Assembly: GCA_001899685.1 (NCBI GenBank)
Contig: MKWG01000024.1
Coordinates: 1-64,000, forward strand
Source: Sphingobacteriales bacterium 44-15
Lineage (GTDB): Bacteria > Bacteroidota > Bacteroidia > Chitinophagales > Chitinophagaceae
Length of the DNA stretch: 64,000 nt
Reading direction: 5' to 3'
This document shows, in pieces, positions 47,316 through 56,885 of the stretch. The notes under the pieces were generated by a model that was not told the origin of the DNA, did not search any database, and saw only the letters and a program-made list of their open reading frames with translations. A program made the position numbers and the translations under genes. Within the stretch, counting starts at the first letter, position 1. Every line of letters begins with the position of its first letter.

Positions 47316-49468
47316 CCTGATATTTGCGCTTTTAAAGTTTTCTTATCATTCCCAACCAGTTGTTGCCCGCGAATAAATAAATGCGTGTTTCTGTTATCCT
47401 TCCTTTCTTTTGCAGGCTTCCGGCCGGCGATAGCGTCTTTCTTCTCTTTTGGTTGTATGAATACTATACTTTTTTCTTTTGGCTTTTCTTCGTGCGGGCG
47501 GTAGCCTCTCAAATATTTTCTGATATAGCTGCTATCCTTGCGGAGATTAAAATAATAATAGGCGCGGGTAGAGTCGGCAATAAACTGGCGGCGTTTCAGG
47601 TATGCCGGCATAAGGTTGGTACTTGCTATCCTTTCCAGGTCTTTCATTTTTTCAGAACGGATAGAATCTGTAAGATATTTTTCTACAAGGAAAGAAGCAA
47701 TAGGTGCAGCCCAGGTAGAGCCGAAGCCTGCATTTTCAACTGCTACGGCAATAGCTATTTTAGGATTTTCCCTCGGGGCAAAACAAACGAACATAGAATT
47801 GTTGGGCAACTTGATCCTGTGCCCGTCAAGCACTGTATATTTTTCCGCCGTGCCTGTTTTGGCACAAATATTTATCCCCGGGATCTTTGCAATCCTTGCC
47901 GTACCGCTTTCCACAACATCCTGCATACCCGCATGTATAGCTTCGTAAGCTTCATCAGGAATATGAGTAAGGGGGGAATATTTTACACGGAACCGGTTAA
48001 GAATGGTATCTTTTTTTGTTTCATTATCTATTCTTTCCACAAAATGAGGCGTATAAAAGTACCCTTTATTAGCAATGATGCACATGGCATTGGCAAGTTG
48101 CACAGGGGTTACCTGCATTTTATCCTGCCCTATGCCCAGCGTAACATTCGTACAGGAATTCCATTGTCCCCGGTACACTTTATTATACAAGGTGGTGTCC
48201 GGAATATTTCCCGGCAGTTCATTAGGAAGGTCTATGCCGAGCTTTTCTCCCCATCCAAATGCATTGAGGTATTCCATCCAGCGGGTGTATCCTTTCTTTG
48301 TACTGTGATCTGTGGAGTTATCCACTGTCATCCTGTATATCTGGGAAAAATAGGAATTGCAGGAGTTAGCCAGCGCAAGCCTCAGATTGGCCGCATGCCC
48401 GGGATTGTGATGCTCACACCTGATTACTTTAGAGCATCCATAGTATGCACCACTGCAAGAAACTCCATAGTGGGCGTTAATAACGCCAACATCAAGAGCG
48501 ATCAGCCCTCCCAAAGGCTTAAAGGTAGACCCGGGCTCATACAATCCCCGCGTGGCCCTGTTCATAAGGGGAGCCGCAACATCGAGCGCTAATTTTGCAT
48601 AGTTCTTTTGCCGGGCAGTACCGGTAAGATCGTTAGGATCAATTACAGGCCCGGATACCATAGCAAGAATACCGCCGGTTTTTGGATCAATGGCTACCAC
48701 GCTGCCTACCTTATTGGCCATTAATTTCTCAGCCAGCAATTGGAGGTCAATGTCTAAATAGGTATACAGATTTCTTCCTGCCTCAGCAGCGGTATCATAT
48801 TTGCCATTTTCCCAAGGCCCCTGTATACGGTTACGATTATCTTTTATCAGGTTCTGAACGCCACGTTTACCCATCAGCACACTTTCATAATACTGCTCCA
48901 TGCCTGACCTTCCCACATAGTCGCCCATCTGATAAAAATAATTGCTGCGGCGAATAATAGCTGTATCCACTTCGCCGATATCCCCAAGCAGGTGGGCCCC
49001 TGCCCTGTAGGGATAAGTGCGGATAGGACGCTCCACCAAAGTAAAGCCCGGGAAACGCCACATGTTTTCTTCCAGCTTTGCCTGCAGGTCTATTGGCAGC
49101 AATCCCTCAAATACCGAAGGGCGGTACCTGCCGTTCTTTATGATGGCGCTGATGATCCTGCTTTTAAGCTCAACAGTGTCTATGCTCAGCAGCGAGCAGA
49201 GTAATGTTGTATCTATATCTTTTACTTCATAAGGCGTTACGGTAAGATCATATATGATGGTATTATTAAGGATGGGTTTTTTATTCCGGTCAAAAATGAT
49301 CCCCCTGTCCGGATATACTACCTTCCTGTACACCGCATTATCAAGCGCCTGCGTTTTATATTTGCCCGAAACCACCTGCAACGTAAAAAGCCTTACTACT
49401 ATAATTAAAAAAGTAGCAGCGAATATGAGCCGTATAATGGTTTGCCTTGACTGGTTAAATACAGACAT
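47312..49468 (-). CDS. mrdA: Penicillin-binding protein 2 (class B transpeptidase)
   Basis: A 718-residue inner-membrane protein with one N-terminal membrane anchor, a dimerisation domain, and a transpeptidase domain with motifs PGSTFKPL (catalytic Ser), LANSCNSYF (SxN) and CAKTGTAEKY (KTG). It crosslinks peptidoglycan for rod elongation with RodA. A basic, low-complexity C-terminal tail (~50 residues) follows the domain. It lies 3 nt after mreD and overlaps rodA by 4 bp. Confidence 0.96.
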   Translation of the reverse strand: MSVFNQSRQTIIRLIFAATFLIIVVRLFTLQVVSGKYKTQALDNAVYRKVVYPDRGIIFDRNKKPILNNTIIYDLTVTPYEVKDIDTTLLCSLLSIDTVELKSRIISAIIKNGRYRPSVFEGLLPIDLQAKLEENMWRFPGFTLVERPIRTYPYRAGAHLLGDIGEVDTAIIRRSNYFYQMGDYVGRSGMEQYYESVLMGKRGVQNLIKDNRNRIQGPWENGKYDTAAEAGRNLYTYLDIDLQLLAEKLMANKVGSVVAIDPKTGGILAMVSGPVIDPNDLTGTARQKNYAKLALDVAAPLMNRATRGLYEPGSTFKPLGGLIALDVGVINAHYGVSCSGAYYGCSKVIRCEHHNPGHAANLRLALANSCNSYFSQIYRMTVDNSTDHSTKKGYTRWMEYLNAFGWGEKLGIDLPNELPGNIPDTTLYNKVYRGQWNSCTNVTLGIGQDKMQVTPVQLANAMCIIANKGYFYTPHFVERIDNETKKDTILNRFRVKYSPLTHIPDEAYEAIHAGMQDVVESGTARIAKIPGINICAKTGTAEKYTVLDGHRIKLPNNSMFVCFAPRENPKIAIAVAVENAGFGSTWAAPIASFLVEKYLTDSIRSEKMKDLERIASTNLMPAYLKRRQFIADSTRAYYYFNLRKDSSYIRKYLRGYRPHEEKPKEKSIVFIQPKEKKDAIAGRKPAKERKDNRNTHLFIRGQQLVGNDKKTLKAQISG

Positions 49469-49471
49469 TCC

Positions 49472-50008
49472 TTAATTATTTGTCCTGAACTTCTGTTTCC
49501 TGTAAAAAAGTATTTCCGTGATCATGATCAGCAGGAAGCTAACGCCGGTAGTGGCAACAACCTTGCCCAGAAAATACCAAAAATTTCCGAAACTCAGTGT
49601 TTCAAGAAGAACGATCCAAAAGTTATGTATAAAAGAGAGAACTAAAACATATACTATATACGGCGTCCATCCCATGCTGGAAGGAGCAGGGGCAATATAG
49701 CTGAATCCTGGATCTTCCTTCGACATTAAAATATTGATCATGAATGGCCTGAGATAAGCAATAAGCGTGCAGGCAGCAGCATGTAACCCGGGCGTTTTGG
49801 TAAAAAAATCGAAACAAAGCCCGTATATAAAGCCTAACAGCGTAAGCGATAACCTCGGAATTTTATAAGGCAGCCATAATATATAGATAAAATACAGGTA
49901 TGGCACTATGAACTGGTGCAGTGGAGGTATTTTATCCAGGATAAATACCTGAACAAGTATCAATACAAAAAAACGGATAATATTTTTTAACATTTCGCTC
50001 ATCTTCAC
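49472..50008 (-). CDS. mreD: Rod shape-determining protein MreD
   Basis: A 178-residue protein with about five membrane segments (FVLILVQVFILDKIPPL, LTLLGFIYGLCFDFF, YIVYVLVLSFIHNFWIVLL). MreD is weakly conserved, so the call leans on position: it starts within the mreC stop (4-bp ATGA overlap) and precedes PBP2 by 3 nt. Confidence 0.92.
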   Translation of the reverse strand: MKMSEMLKNIIRFFVLILVQVFILDKIPPLHQFIVPYLYFIYILWLPYKIPRLSLTLLGFIYGLCFDFFTKTPGLHAAACTLIAYLRPFMINILMSKEDPGFSYIAPAPSSMGWTPYIVYVLVLSFIHNFWIVLLETLSFGNFWYFLGKVVATTGVSFLLIMITEILFYRKQKFRTNN

Positions 50009-50853
50009 TCCTGTTTTTTCGTTGCCTTTTCAAGCTCATCCTGTTCTTCTCTTTGCAGGTTTTTCACTGCATATACAAACTGTATATTGAAAAAATTAGT
50101 AAGCGGTTTTAGCTTAAGCGTATAGAAATTGCTGCCCGTTTCACTTTCCACAGCGGAAATAGTACCAACCAGTTGCCCGGCCGGAAAGGTAGAATAACGG
50201 CTTGTTACAACGGTATCACCAATCTTTACCGGAACACTTTTGGGGATGTTCTTAAAAGTGATCACCAAAGGATCTTTACCGTCCCATTCAATGCTTCCTG
50301 TTTCCCCCGTTTTCTTCAGGCTTACGCTTACACGGCTTTGCCTGTGAAGGAGGCTCATCACTGTAGCCATATTTTTGCTTACGTTCACTACAGTGCCTAC
50401 AATGCCGGAAGGGCTTACAACAGCCATATCTTTGCGTACCCCCTGTGCATACCCCCGTCCGATCGTCAGGTAGTTATTTTGCCCCGTTACTGAATTATTG
50501 ATCACCTTGGCAGGATAATACTGGTACCTGCGGTACTGCTCAATAGAATCTACTCTTATGGTATCAAATGCAAGTTCGCTGGAAGTATCGGGAATAAGAA
50601 AGTCTTCTTTTAATAAGTTCCTGAGGCGCTGGTTTTCCTCTACCAGTATATCATTGGTTTTTTTAAGCCTGAAATAGTACTCTACATTATTGTACTGGCG
50701 GTTGATCCTGCCGGTTACTTCGCTTGCGGCATCAAGGAAAACCGCTTCATGAAAACGGTTGTAGTGAAACAACATGTACAGCGCAAACCCCTGCATGATC
50801 AGAAAGAACAGGAAATTCAGATTTCGCCTGATAAATAGAAAAACATTGCGCAC
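50005..50853 (-). CDS. mreC: Rod shape-determining protein MreC
   Basis: A 282-residue bitopic protein: an N-terminal membrane helix (LNFLFFLIMQGFALYMLFHY), a coiled coil (YFRLKKTNDILVEENQRLRN), then the periplasmic beta domains with NYLTIGRGYAQGVRKDMAVV and GIVGTVVNVSKNMATV, all typical of MreC. It links MreB to PBP2/RodA. It lies 71 bp after mreB. The acidic/basic C-terminal tail EEQDELEKATKKQE is not conserved in the family. Confidence 0.94.
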   Translation of the reverse strand: MRNVFLFIRRNLNFLFFLIMQGFALYMLFHYNRFHEAVFLDAASEVTGRINRQYNNVEYYFRLKKTNDILVEENQRLRNLLKEDFLIPDTSSELAFDTIRVDSIEQYRRYQYYPAKVINNSVTGQNNYLTIGRGYAQGVRKDMAVVSPSGIVGTVVNVSKNMATVMSLLHRQSRVSVSLKKTGETGSIEWDGKDPLVITFKNIPKSVPVKIGDTVVTSRYSTFPAGQLVGTISAVESETGSNFYTLKLKPLTNFFNIQFVYAVKNLQREEQDELEKATKKQE

Positions 50854-50924
50854 TGGATGTGTTTTTTACAATTCTACGCTGACATAGGTCCGGCAGAAAG
50901 GTAGAATGTTAGTGGTGTCATTCG

Positions 50925-51950
50925 CTATCTCATTACAAAAGGATATCGCTGATAGTTCTTCAATGCAATTCCTGTACCTCTCACTACACTTTTCAACGGG
51001 TCGTCGGCTACATGCACCGGCAATTTAATTTTCTGGCTGAGTCTTTTGTCCAATCCCCGAAGCAATGCCCCTCCACCGGTAATATAAATGCCCCGGCGGT
51101 AAATATCCGAAGCCAGTTCCGGGGGAGTTGTTTCCAATGCCTTAAGAATAGCTTCTTCTATCTTGAAAATACTTTTATCCAGTGCTTCTGCCACTTCCTG
51201 GTAGCTCACCATGATCTGCTTGGGAATACCGGTTACCAGGTCGCGACCGTTTACCGGCAGGTCATCCGGGGGCACTTCAAGATCCTTCATTGCCGCTCCT
51301 ATTTGTATCTTGATCTGCTCAGCAGTTCTTTCTCCTATCAGCAGCGAATGGTAGCGCCTGAGCGCTTCCATAATGTCTGCAGTAAATTCATCCCCGGCTA
51401 TGCGTATGGACTGGTCGCAAACAATACCTGCCAGGGCAATGACTGTTATACCGGTAGTACCGCCGCCAATATCCACGATCATATTTCCCACCGGTTCTTC
51501 TACGTCAATGCCTATACCCAGCGCCGCGGCCATAGGCTCATGCAGCAGGTATACCTCTTTGGCGCCCGCCTGCTCCGAACTGTCGCGCACCGCTCTTTTC
51601 TCCACTTCGGTAATGCTTGAAGGAATGCATATCATCATCCTCCAGCTTGGAGGGAATAAAGGCTTTTTTGGGTAGATCATTTTGATCAGTTCCCGTATCA
51701 TCAGTTCGGCTGCATTAAAATCAGCGATCACCCCGTCTTTCAGCGGGCGGATCGTGCGAATGCTTTCATGGGTTTTTTCGTGCATCATCAATGCCTTCTT
51801 GCCCACGGCAAGTACATTCTTAGGATTGTTCCTGTCCAGTGCTATGATAGAAGGTTCGTTTACTACAATCTCATCATTGTGAATAATAAGCGTGTTAGCC
51901 GTTCCCAGATCAATAGCTATTTCCTGTGTAAACCAGTTGAAAAGACCCAT
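50925..51950 (-). CDS. mreB: Rod shape-determining actin homologue MreB
   Basis: A 341-residue cytoskeletal ATPase. The actin-fold phosphate loops AIDLGTANTLI and VDIGGGTTGITVIAL, and the late ITGGGALLRGLDKRLSQ, identify it. FNWF near the N-terminus is a plausible membrane-binding hydrophobic patch. It is first of the five-gene rod-shape operon mreB-mreC-mreD-mrdA-rodA, so the organism is expected to be rod-shaped (inference). Confidence 0.97.
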   Translation of the reverse strand: MGLFNWFTQEIAIDLGTANTLIIHNDEIVVNEPSIIALDRNNPKNVLAVGKKALMMHEKTHESIRTIRPLKDGVIADFNAAELMIRELIKMIYPKKPLFPPSWRMMICIPSSITEVEKRAVRDSSEQAGAKEVYLLHEPMAAALGIGIDVEEPVGNMIVDIGGGTTGITVIALAGIVCDQSIRIAGDEFTADIMEALRRYHSLLIGERTAEQIKIQIGAAMKDLEVPPDDLPVNGRDLVTGIPKQIMVSYQEVAEALDKSIFKIEEAILKALETTPPELASDIYRRGIYITGGGALLRGLDKRLSQKIKLPVHVADDPLKSVVRGTGIALKNYQRYPFVMR

Positions 51951-52204
51951 AATTGATATTGGAGAATATAATTCTTAAATAATGTTTGCAAAGTTGTTGT
52001 AAATAATTTGAAATACAACGGCAAAACCTTGATTTTTATTGACTTTGAGGAAAATAAATTTTTTGTATATCACAGCCCTGCCGCGTTGCGGCGCTGCGGA
52101 TATCCTCAGGGCGCATTTCAATTTTTCGCTGGCGGGCGGAGACGCCGATCAGAATGTTGTACCCGGAGCGAAAAACAAATGCACCTATCCCCATGCAGGC
52201 CTTA

Positions 52205-53485
52205 TCAGTAAAATTCGTATCCTATATCTTTCCGGAAATACATGCCGTCAAAGCTTATCACTTCCAGGATCGCCTTCGACTTTTCAGCGGCATTTTTGAC
52301 GCTGTCGCCGAAAGAAGTTACCGTTAACACCCTTCCTCCGTTGGTAACAATACCCTCGCCGTCCTGCTTTGTACCGGCGTGAAAAATAAGGGCTTCTTCT
52401 TCCTGCAAAAGATCGAGCCCGTCTATCGGCACTCCTTTTTCATATTCACCGGGATAGCCGCCGCTTACCGCCATCACCGTTACCGCTGTTCTGCCGTCAG
52501 TTTCAATTTTGACTCCGCCAAGCTTTTGCTGTGCTGCCGCTGTCAGCAGCTCCACTATATCATTTTTAAGTCTTGGCATCACTACTTCCGTTTCCGGATC
52601 GCCCATGCGGCAGTTGTACTCTATGACGTAAGGATCGTCGCTGATATTGATCAGGCCGATAAAGATAAATCCGCAGTAATCGAGCCTGTCCTTTTTTATG
52701 CCTTCTATGGTGGGTATTACTATCCGGCTGATCGCCTTTTGCATAAAATCTTCATCAGCAAAAGGCACGGGGCTGATGGCGCCCATACCACCTGTATTCA
52801 ATCCTTTATCACCCTCTCCTATACGCTTATAATCCTTTGCTTCAGGCAGTAAAACATAGTTTTCACCATCTGTCAATACAAAAAGGCTCATCTCTATTCC
52901 CGACAAAAAATCTTCCACCACTACCTTCCTGCTGGCATCGCCGAATTTTGACTGCTGGATCATCAGCTCAAATTCCGCTATCGCTTCCACATGGTTCTGG
53001 CAAATGATCACACCTTTCCCTGCGGCGAGCCCGTCTGCTTTCAGCACTATAGGAAGAGCGTGCGACTGGAGATACGCCACACCGTCTTCGTAATTGTCAA
53101 TATCAAACTCCCTGTAAGCGGCCGTAGGGATATTATGACGATCCATAAAAGATTTGGCAAAAGCCTTGCTCCCTTCAAGCTGTGCCGCCTGTTGCGAAGG
53201 ACCGATAACCATAATATGCTGTAAAGCCCTGTCTGCTTTAAAAAAATCCTGTATACCTTTTACAAGCGGTTCTTCAGGACCTACTACCAGCATGTCTATT
53301 GCATGATCTATGCAACATTTCCTTACCGCTTCAAAATCAGTGGCAGGTATATCTATATTAATACCGCAATGGGCTGTGCCCGGATTTCCCGGAGCTATAA
53401 ATAACTGGCTGCAAAGCTTACTCTGGCTGATCTTCCATGCAAGGGCATGTTCGCGCCCGCCGGAACCTAATAATAAAATATTCAT
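52205..53485 (-). CDS. purD: Phosphoribosylamine--glycine ligase
   Basis: A 426-residue ATP-grasp enzyme of purine synthesis. MNILLLGSGGREHALAWKIS opens the N-domain. The ATP-grasp core shows PIVLKADGLAAGKGVIICQN and NTGGMGAISP, and EYNCRMGDPETEVVMPRL binds metal. I used the ATG at 53485 rather than 53497, as the family starts at MNILLLG. No other pur genes are near. It diverges from the POT gene. Confidence 0.96.
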   Translation of the reverse strand: MNILLLGSGGREHALAWKISQSKLCSQLFIAPGNPGTAHCGINIDIPATDFEAVRKCCIDHAIDMLVVGPEEPLVKGIQDFFKADRALQHIMVIGPSQQAAQLEGSKAFAKSFMDRHNIPTAAYREFDIDNYEDGVAYLQSHALPIVLKADGLAAGKGVIICQNHVEAIAEFELMIQQSKFGDASRKVVVEDFLSGIEMSLFVLTDGENYVLLPEAKDYKRIGEGDKGLNTGGMGAISPVPFADEDFMQKAISRIVIPTIEGIKKDRLDYCGFIFIGLINISDDPYVIEYNCRMGDPETEVVMPRLKNDIVELLTAAAQQKLGGVKIETDGRTAVTVMAVSGGYPGEYEKGVPIDGLDLLQEEEALIFHAGTKQDGEGIVTNGGRVLTVTSFGDSVKNAAEKSKAILEVISFDGMYFRKDIGYEFY

Positions 53486-53676
53486 AGAACTTAACATAAT
53501 GGCTGCGAAAATAAGGAAGAAAGACCGTTGAGAGCAGTTCTTTATATATACGGTATAAAATCCGTATGAACCTGGATTTTATAGCTAATAATAAAGCAAG
53601 GTATGAATTTGAACCCCGCGATTATCAAATAATCTTTAATTTCAGCATTAATACTTTATTGATCTAAATTAAATAT

Positions 53677-55338
53677 ATGAACCCGAAACCATCAGCTAAG
53701 GGGCGCCACCCAAGAGGATTAGCCGTACTTTTTTTTACAGAAATGTGGGAACGCTTTGGCTATTACCTGATGGTAGGAATATTGTTTTTGTATTTAACCG
53801 ATAATCAAACCGGGGGAAAGGGATTCAGCAACAAGATAGGCGCTGACGTTGTAGGATCGTTCATTGCACTGGTATACCTCACTCCCTTTATAGGAGGACT
53901 GATAGCCGACAGGTACCTGGGGTATATAAAATCAATTTTTATCGGAGGCAGCCTCATGGCTGCCGGTTACCTGGGATTGTCGCTTCCCGGAAATACGGCT
54001 ATGTATATTTCGCTCGCCCTGGTAATTATTGGCAATGGTTTTTTTAAACCTAACATCAGTACGCTTCTTGGCAATATTTATAACAAAGAGGAGCTAAAGC
54101 CATTAAAAGATTCGGCTTATAACATTTTTTACATGGGCATTAACATAGGAGCCCTTGTATGCAATTTTGTAGCAGCATATCTCCGCAATAATTACGGATG
54201 GGGTTATGCATTTGCAGCCGCGGGCATAGGCTTAATCATCGGGCTGATCTGGTTGTCTTTTGGCTTAAAGCATATACAGCATGCGGATGTAAAAAAGCCG
54301 ATGCAGGCCGGCGATATGCCGCTCTCAAAAATTTTCCTGTCTGTTTTTTTGCCTATGATCATTTTCGCTGTTATCGGGTGGGTGCTGCCAGGCAATTACT
54401 TTGGTTCGGACTCAAATGACGCATTTATTTTCGCCTGCTTACCGGTCATTTATTTTTATGTAAACTTATGGCGCACCGGTAATAAAGAAGATAAGAAAAG
54501 TATTGGTTCACTGCTTTTCATATTTGCGGTATCTATTATTTTCTGGACAATATATAATCAGAATTCCACCGGGCTTACCATCTGGGCACAGAATTATACA
54601 GACAGGCAGGTATCGCCTTCAGTAGAAAAAGTGGCAGAAAAGCTGGATATGCTTCAAAAAGTGAATACAACACCCAGAGAAACCGTTAAGCAGGATGAAT
54701 ATATGCGCACGGTTACAGATGCTTCAGGCAACCCGGTGATGACACAGGGACCCGATCCTTATTTTAAGAATTTACCTAAAGAAGAATGGCCGGGACCGCA
54801 GCAGAGTTTGAAGCTGATGAATGCGGAATTATTTCAGTCCATTAATCCGTTTTTTATTGTTGTGCTCACCCCTCTGCTTGTGGCGCTTTTTTCCTACCTG
54901 CGCAAGCGGCAAAAGGAACCTTCTACTGCCGCAAAATTCGGATACGCTTTAATTATTTCCGGGTTAAGCGCACTGATAATGGTTTTTGCTATCATGTCGG
55001 TTCCCAGCATATATACGCACAAAACCTCTCCGGGCTGGCTTGTAGCCACCTACGGCGTCTTTACTGTCAGTGAGATCTGTCTCAGCCCTATCGGGCTATC
55101 GCTGGTGTCTAAGCTGGCGCCTGCACGTTTAACAGCATTGATGATGGGCGGATGGTTTTTATCTACTTCACTGGGCGGAAAGGTAGCCGGCGTAATGGCC
55201 AGCTTTTGGGACAGCTTCCCTGATAAAAAATGGTTTTTTGGAATAATAGCGTTTGCTGCCGTTCTGGGAGGGCTATTGATCTTTATGAGATTAAAATCTT
55301 TAGATGCAGTTGTGAAGGAGAAAACCGGTTCCGTATAA
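53677..55338 (+). CDS. POT-family proton-coupled peptide transporter
   Basis: A 553-residue inner-membrane protein with ~14 hydrophobic segments. FFTEMWERFGYYLMVGILFL holds the ExxER-type motif of POT/PTR2 transporters, and FYMGINIGALVCNFVAAYLR and SEICLSPIGLSLVSKLAP are further family motifs. It imports di- and tripeptides with protons. A large loop of ~80 residues lies in the middle, as in several Bacteroidota members. A strong hairpin follows the stop. Confidence 0.94.
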   Translation: MNPKPSAKGRHPRGLAVLFFTEMWERFGYYLMVGILFLYLTDNQTGGKGFSNKIGADVVGSFIALVYLTPFIGGLIADRYLGYIKSIFIGGSLMAAGYLGLSLPGNTAMYISLALVIIGNGFFKPNISTLLGNIYNKEELKPLKDSAYNIFYMGINIGALVCNFVAAYLRNNYGWGYAFAAAGIGLIIGLIWLSFGLKHIQHADVKKPMQAGDMPLSKIFLSVFLPMIIFAVIGWVLPGNYFGSDSNDAFIFACLPVIYFYVNLWRTGNKEDKKSIGSLLFIFAVSIIFWTIYNQNSTGLTIWAQNYTDRQVSPSVEKVAEKLDMLQKVNTTPRETVKQDEYMRTVTDASGNPVMTQGPDPYFKNLPKEEWPGPQQSLKLMNAELFQSINPFFIVVLTPLLVALFSYLRKRQKEPSTAAKFGYALIISGLSALIMVFAIMSVPSIYTHKTSPGWLVATYGVFTVSEICLSPIGLSLVSKLAPARLTALMMGGWFLSTSLGGKVAGVMASFWDSFPDKKWFFGIIAFAAVLGGLLIFMRLKSLDAVVKEKTGSV

Positions 55339-55349
55339 TAAATAAAAAA

Positions 55350-55369
55350 GCCGGCGCTTCCACGCCGGC
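55350..55369 (-). terminator. Bidirectional intrinsic terminator
   Basis: GCCGGCG, loop CTTCCA, CGCCGGC, preceded by AAAAAA. On the minus strand it is followed by TTTTTT, a textbook terminator for the Spy/CpxP-like gene; on the plus strand it closes the POT gene with a weaker AATTATAA tail. Confidence 0.8.
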
Positions 55370-55401
55370 AATTATAATCAATCTTTCGTGCTTTCAATAG
55401 T

Positions 55402-56064
55402 TTACCGTGCATCCCTGTGTATATGCTTTGCCCTCATTGCTTCCATCTTTTTGATCTGCTCGGGAGTTAGCAGGCTGTTCATGTCTTCATGCTGCTTTTT
55501 AAATGCTGCCATCACCTGCTCTTTTTTCTGATCGGCCGAGAGGGACTGGTCTTCGCGTATACCTTTGATCTTTGACCTTGTTGCAGCCCCGAGCGCCTGT
55601 ATTTTCGCAGACTGATCGTCTGTCAGTTGAAGGTCTTTTTTCATTTTCTCCATTCTGTTCTTTGCCATTCCGTCAAATTTCTTTGCCCTGTCTGCTCTCA
55701 TTTTTGCCAACTGCTGCTTTTGATCAGGGGTCAGCACCGCCTGTATCTTTTCATGCTTTTCCTTACCTATTGCCTTCATTTGTTCTTTATACGCTTTCAC
55801 GGTAATAGTAGCCTCCTGCTTCCGGAGATCCGACATTTTACTGCGAGCCGCCTCATTGATGCTCTTTATCTGTTGCTGCTGGTCTGCGGTAAGATTGAGC
55901 TTTGCATAATACATCGCTTCGCCACGATGCCTCATGCCGGGCTTGCCATGATATCCATGAAACTGCTTTCCCTGGGTTTTAGCCGGAGGAGTTGTAGTCT
56001 CCTGCGCCTGTACCATACCAAAGCTGATTGCCAGTGCAAGTAAGGATAATGTTATTCTTTTCAT
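55402..56064 (-). CDS. Periplasmic Spy/CpxP-like (LTxxQ) protein
   Basis: A 220-residue secreted protein. The signal peptide MKRITLSLLALAISFGMVQA is clear. The mature part is helical, Lys/Met/Gln-rich, with LTxxQ-type motifs at LNLTADQQQQI, LTPDQKQQL, LQLTDDQSAKI, LSADQKKEQ and LTPEQIKKM. The region appears as two successive ~70-residue copies, each with a pair of LTxxQ motifs, so it may be an internal duplication of the Spy/CpxP fold. Such proteins act as periplasmic chaperones or stress sensors. No two-component system is adjacent. Confidence 0.82.
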   Translation of the reverse strand: MKRITLSLLALAISFGMVQAQETTTPPAKTQGKQFHGYHGKPGMRHRGEAMYYAKLNLTADQQQQIKSINEAARSKMSDLRKQEATITVKAYKEQMKAIGKEKHEKIQAVLTPDQKQQLAKMRADRAKKFDGMAKNRMEKMKKDLQLTDDQSAKIQALGAATRSKIKGIREDQSLSADQKKEQVMAAFKKQHEDMNSLLTPEQIKKMEAMRAKHIHRDAR

Positions 56065-56405
56065 TGAAACTAATTTTAAATGTGATCAATTACTGCAATA
56101 GACAACCGGCATATTTTAAAGTTTAAGGTAAAAAAGAAGGGAAAGCGCAGAAAGCTGTTTTACAGGGAGAAAAGAGTAAAATTATTAACGTTGTTTAACA
56201 AAAAGGAGCTATACGGCATGTTGCAGATACGTAGAAGCTGCTGAATAACTGGAGATGCCTCATAGATTTGGGAAAAAGAGTATATCACCATCCCGATGTG
56301 TTCATCGGGACACGAATCTTTAGTGTGAATTTATAAAAATCTTAAGATAATTACCTGCTTTTAAGGTGTAAGATTTGGTCTGACGCCATCATTGCTGCAA
56401 GACTT

Positions 56406-56760
56406 TTTACTATCCAATGCCGTTTCCTTAAGGAAGCATAGCGTTTTTAAGGTAAGTTGTTGATTGCCTCAAGCCGGTCCCGCTACTTGGCTTGGCGGGA
56501 TATCCGAAACACCACTGTTTTTAGTTCGGGCATATTTGATTTTTATTTGTCTCACTGAGTGCTTCGCAGTTGCTTTGAGGAGACCTGTCAGCTTCATATC
56601 ATTGTTCATCTATCCCTTTGATCGGCGGTAGAACAAATCTCAAGCAAAAAAAGGTGGCTTATTGGGATACTGGTAACAGTGCGATAAATCTCTGTGTTGC
56701 TGACAATTTAAAAGTTTTATAATGATGCTTATGCTAAAGGAAACGGCATTGAATAGTAAA
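56406..56760. mobile_element. 355-bp element with 24-bp inverted ends (MITE-like)
   Basis: The ends (56406-56429 and 56737-56760) are inverses at 23 of 24 positions and include CAATGCCGTTTCCTT. A second weaker AGCATA/TATGCT pairing lies just inside. The interior has no coding frame. No clear target-site duplication is visible; the right end merges with a heptamer repeat. Confidence 0.7.
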
Positions 56761-56870
56761 TAGGCAACGGCCCTCACGTCTCACGTTTGTCGTTTCACTA
56801 TTGACCATTCACTATTGCCTATTCACCTTTATCCCCTGCCTGCCGGTAGGCAAGTCTCACTTTTCACGAT
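56761..56870. repeat. TCAC/GTGA heptamer repeat downstream of icd
   Basis: Complementary-strand heptamers (for example GTGAAAC, GACAAAC, GTGAGAC read on the minus strand) lead into TTCACTATTGCC units and a CCTGCCGGTAGGCA palindrome. Confidence 0.75.
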
Positions 56871-56885
56871 AAGAAGGAGCCATAC

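Larger units (their letters stand above)
56065..56885. other. 821-bp region without genes, holding a 355-bp inverted-end element
   Basis: It contains an 8-bp perfect hairpin TCCCGATG/CATCGGGA (56291-56310), the 56406-56760 element, and a TCAC heptamer tract to ~56870. No coding frame of note. Confidence 0.65.
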
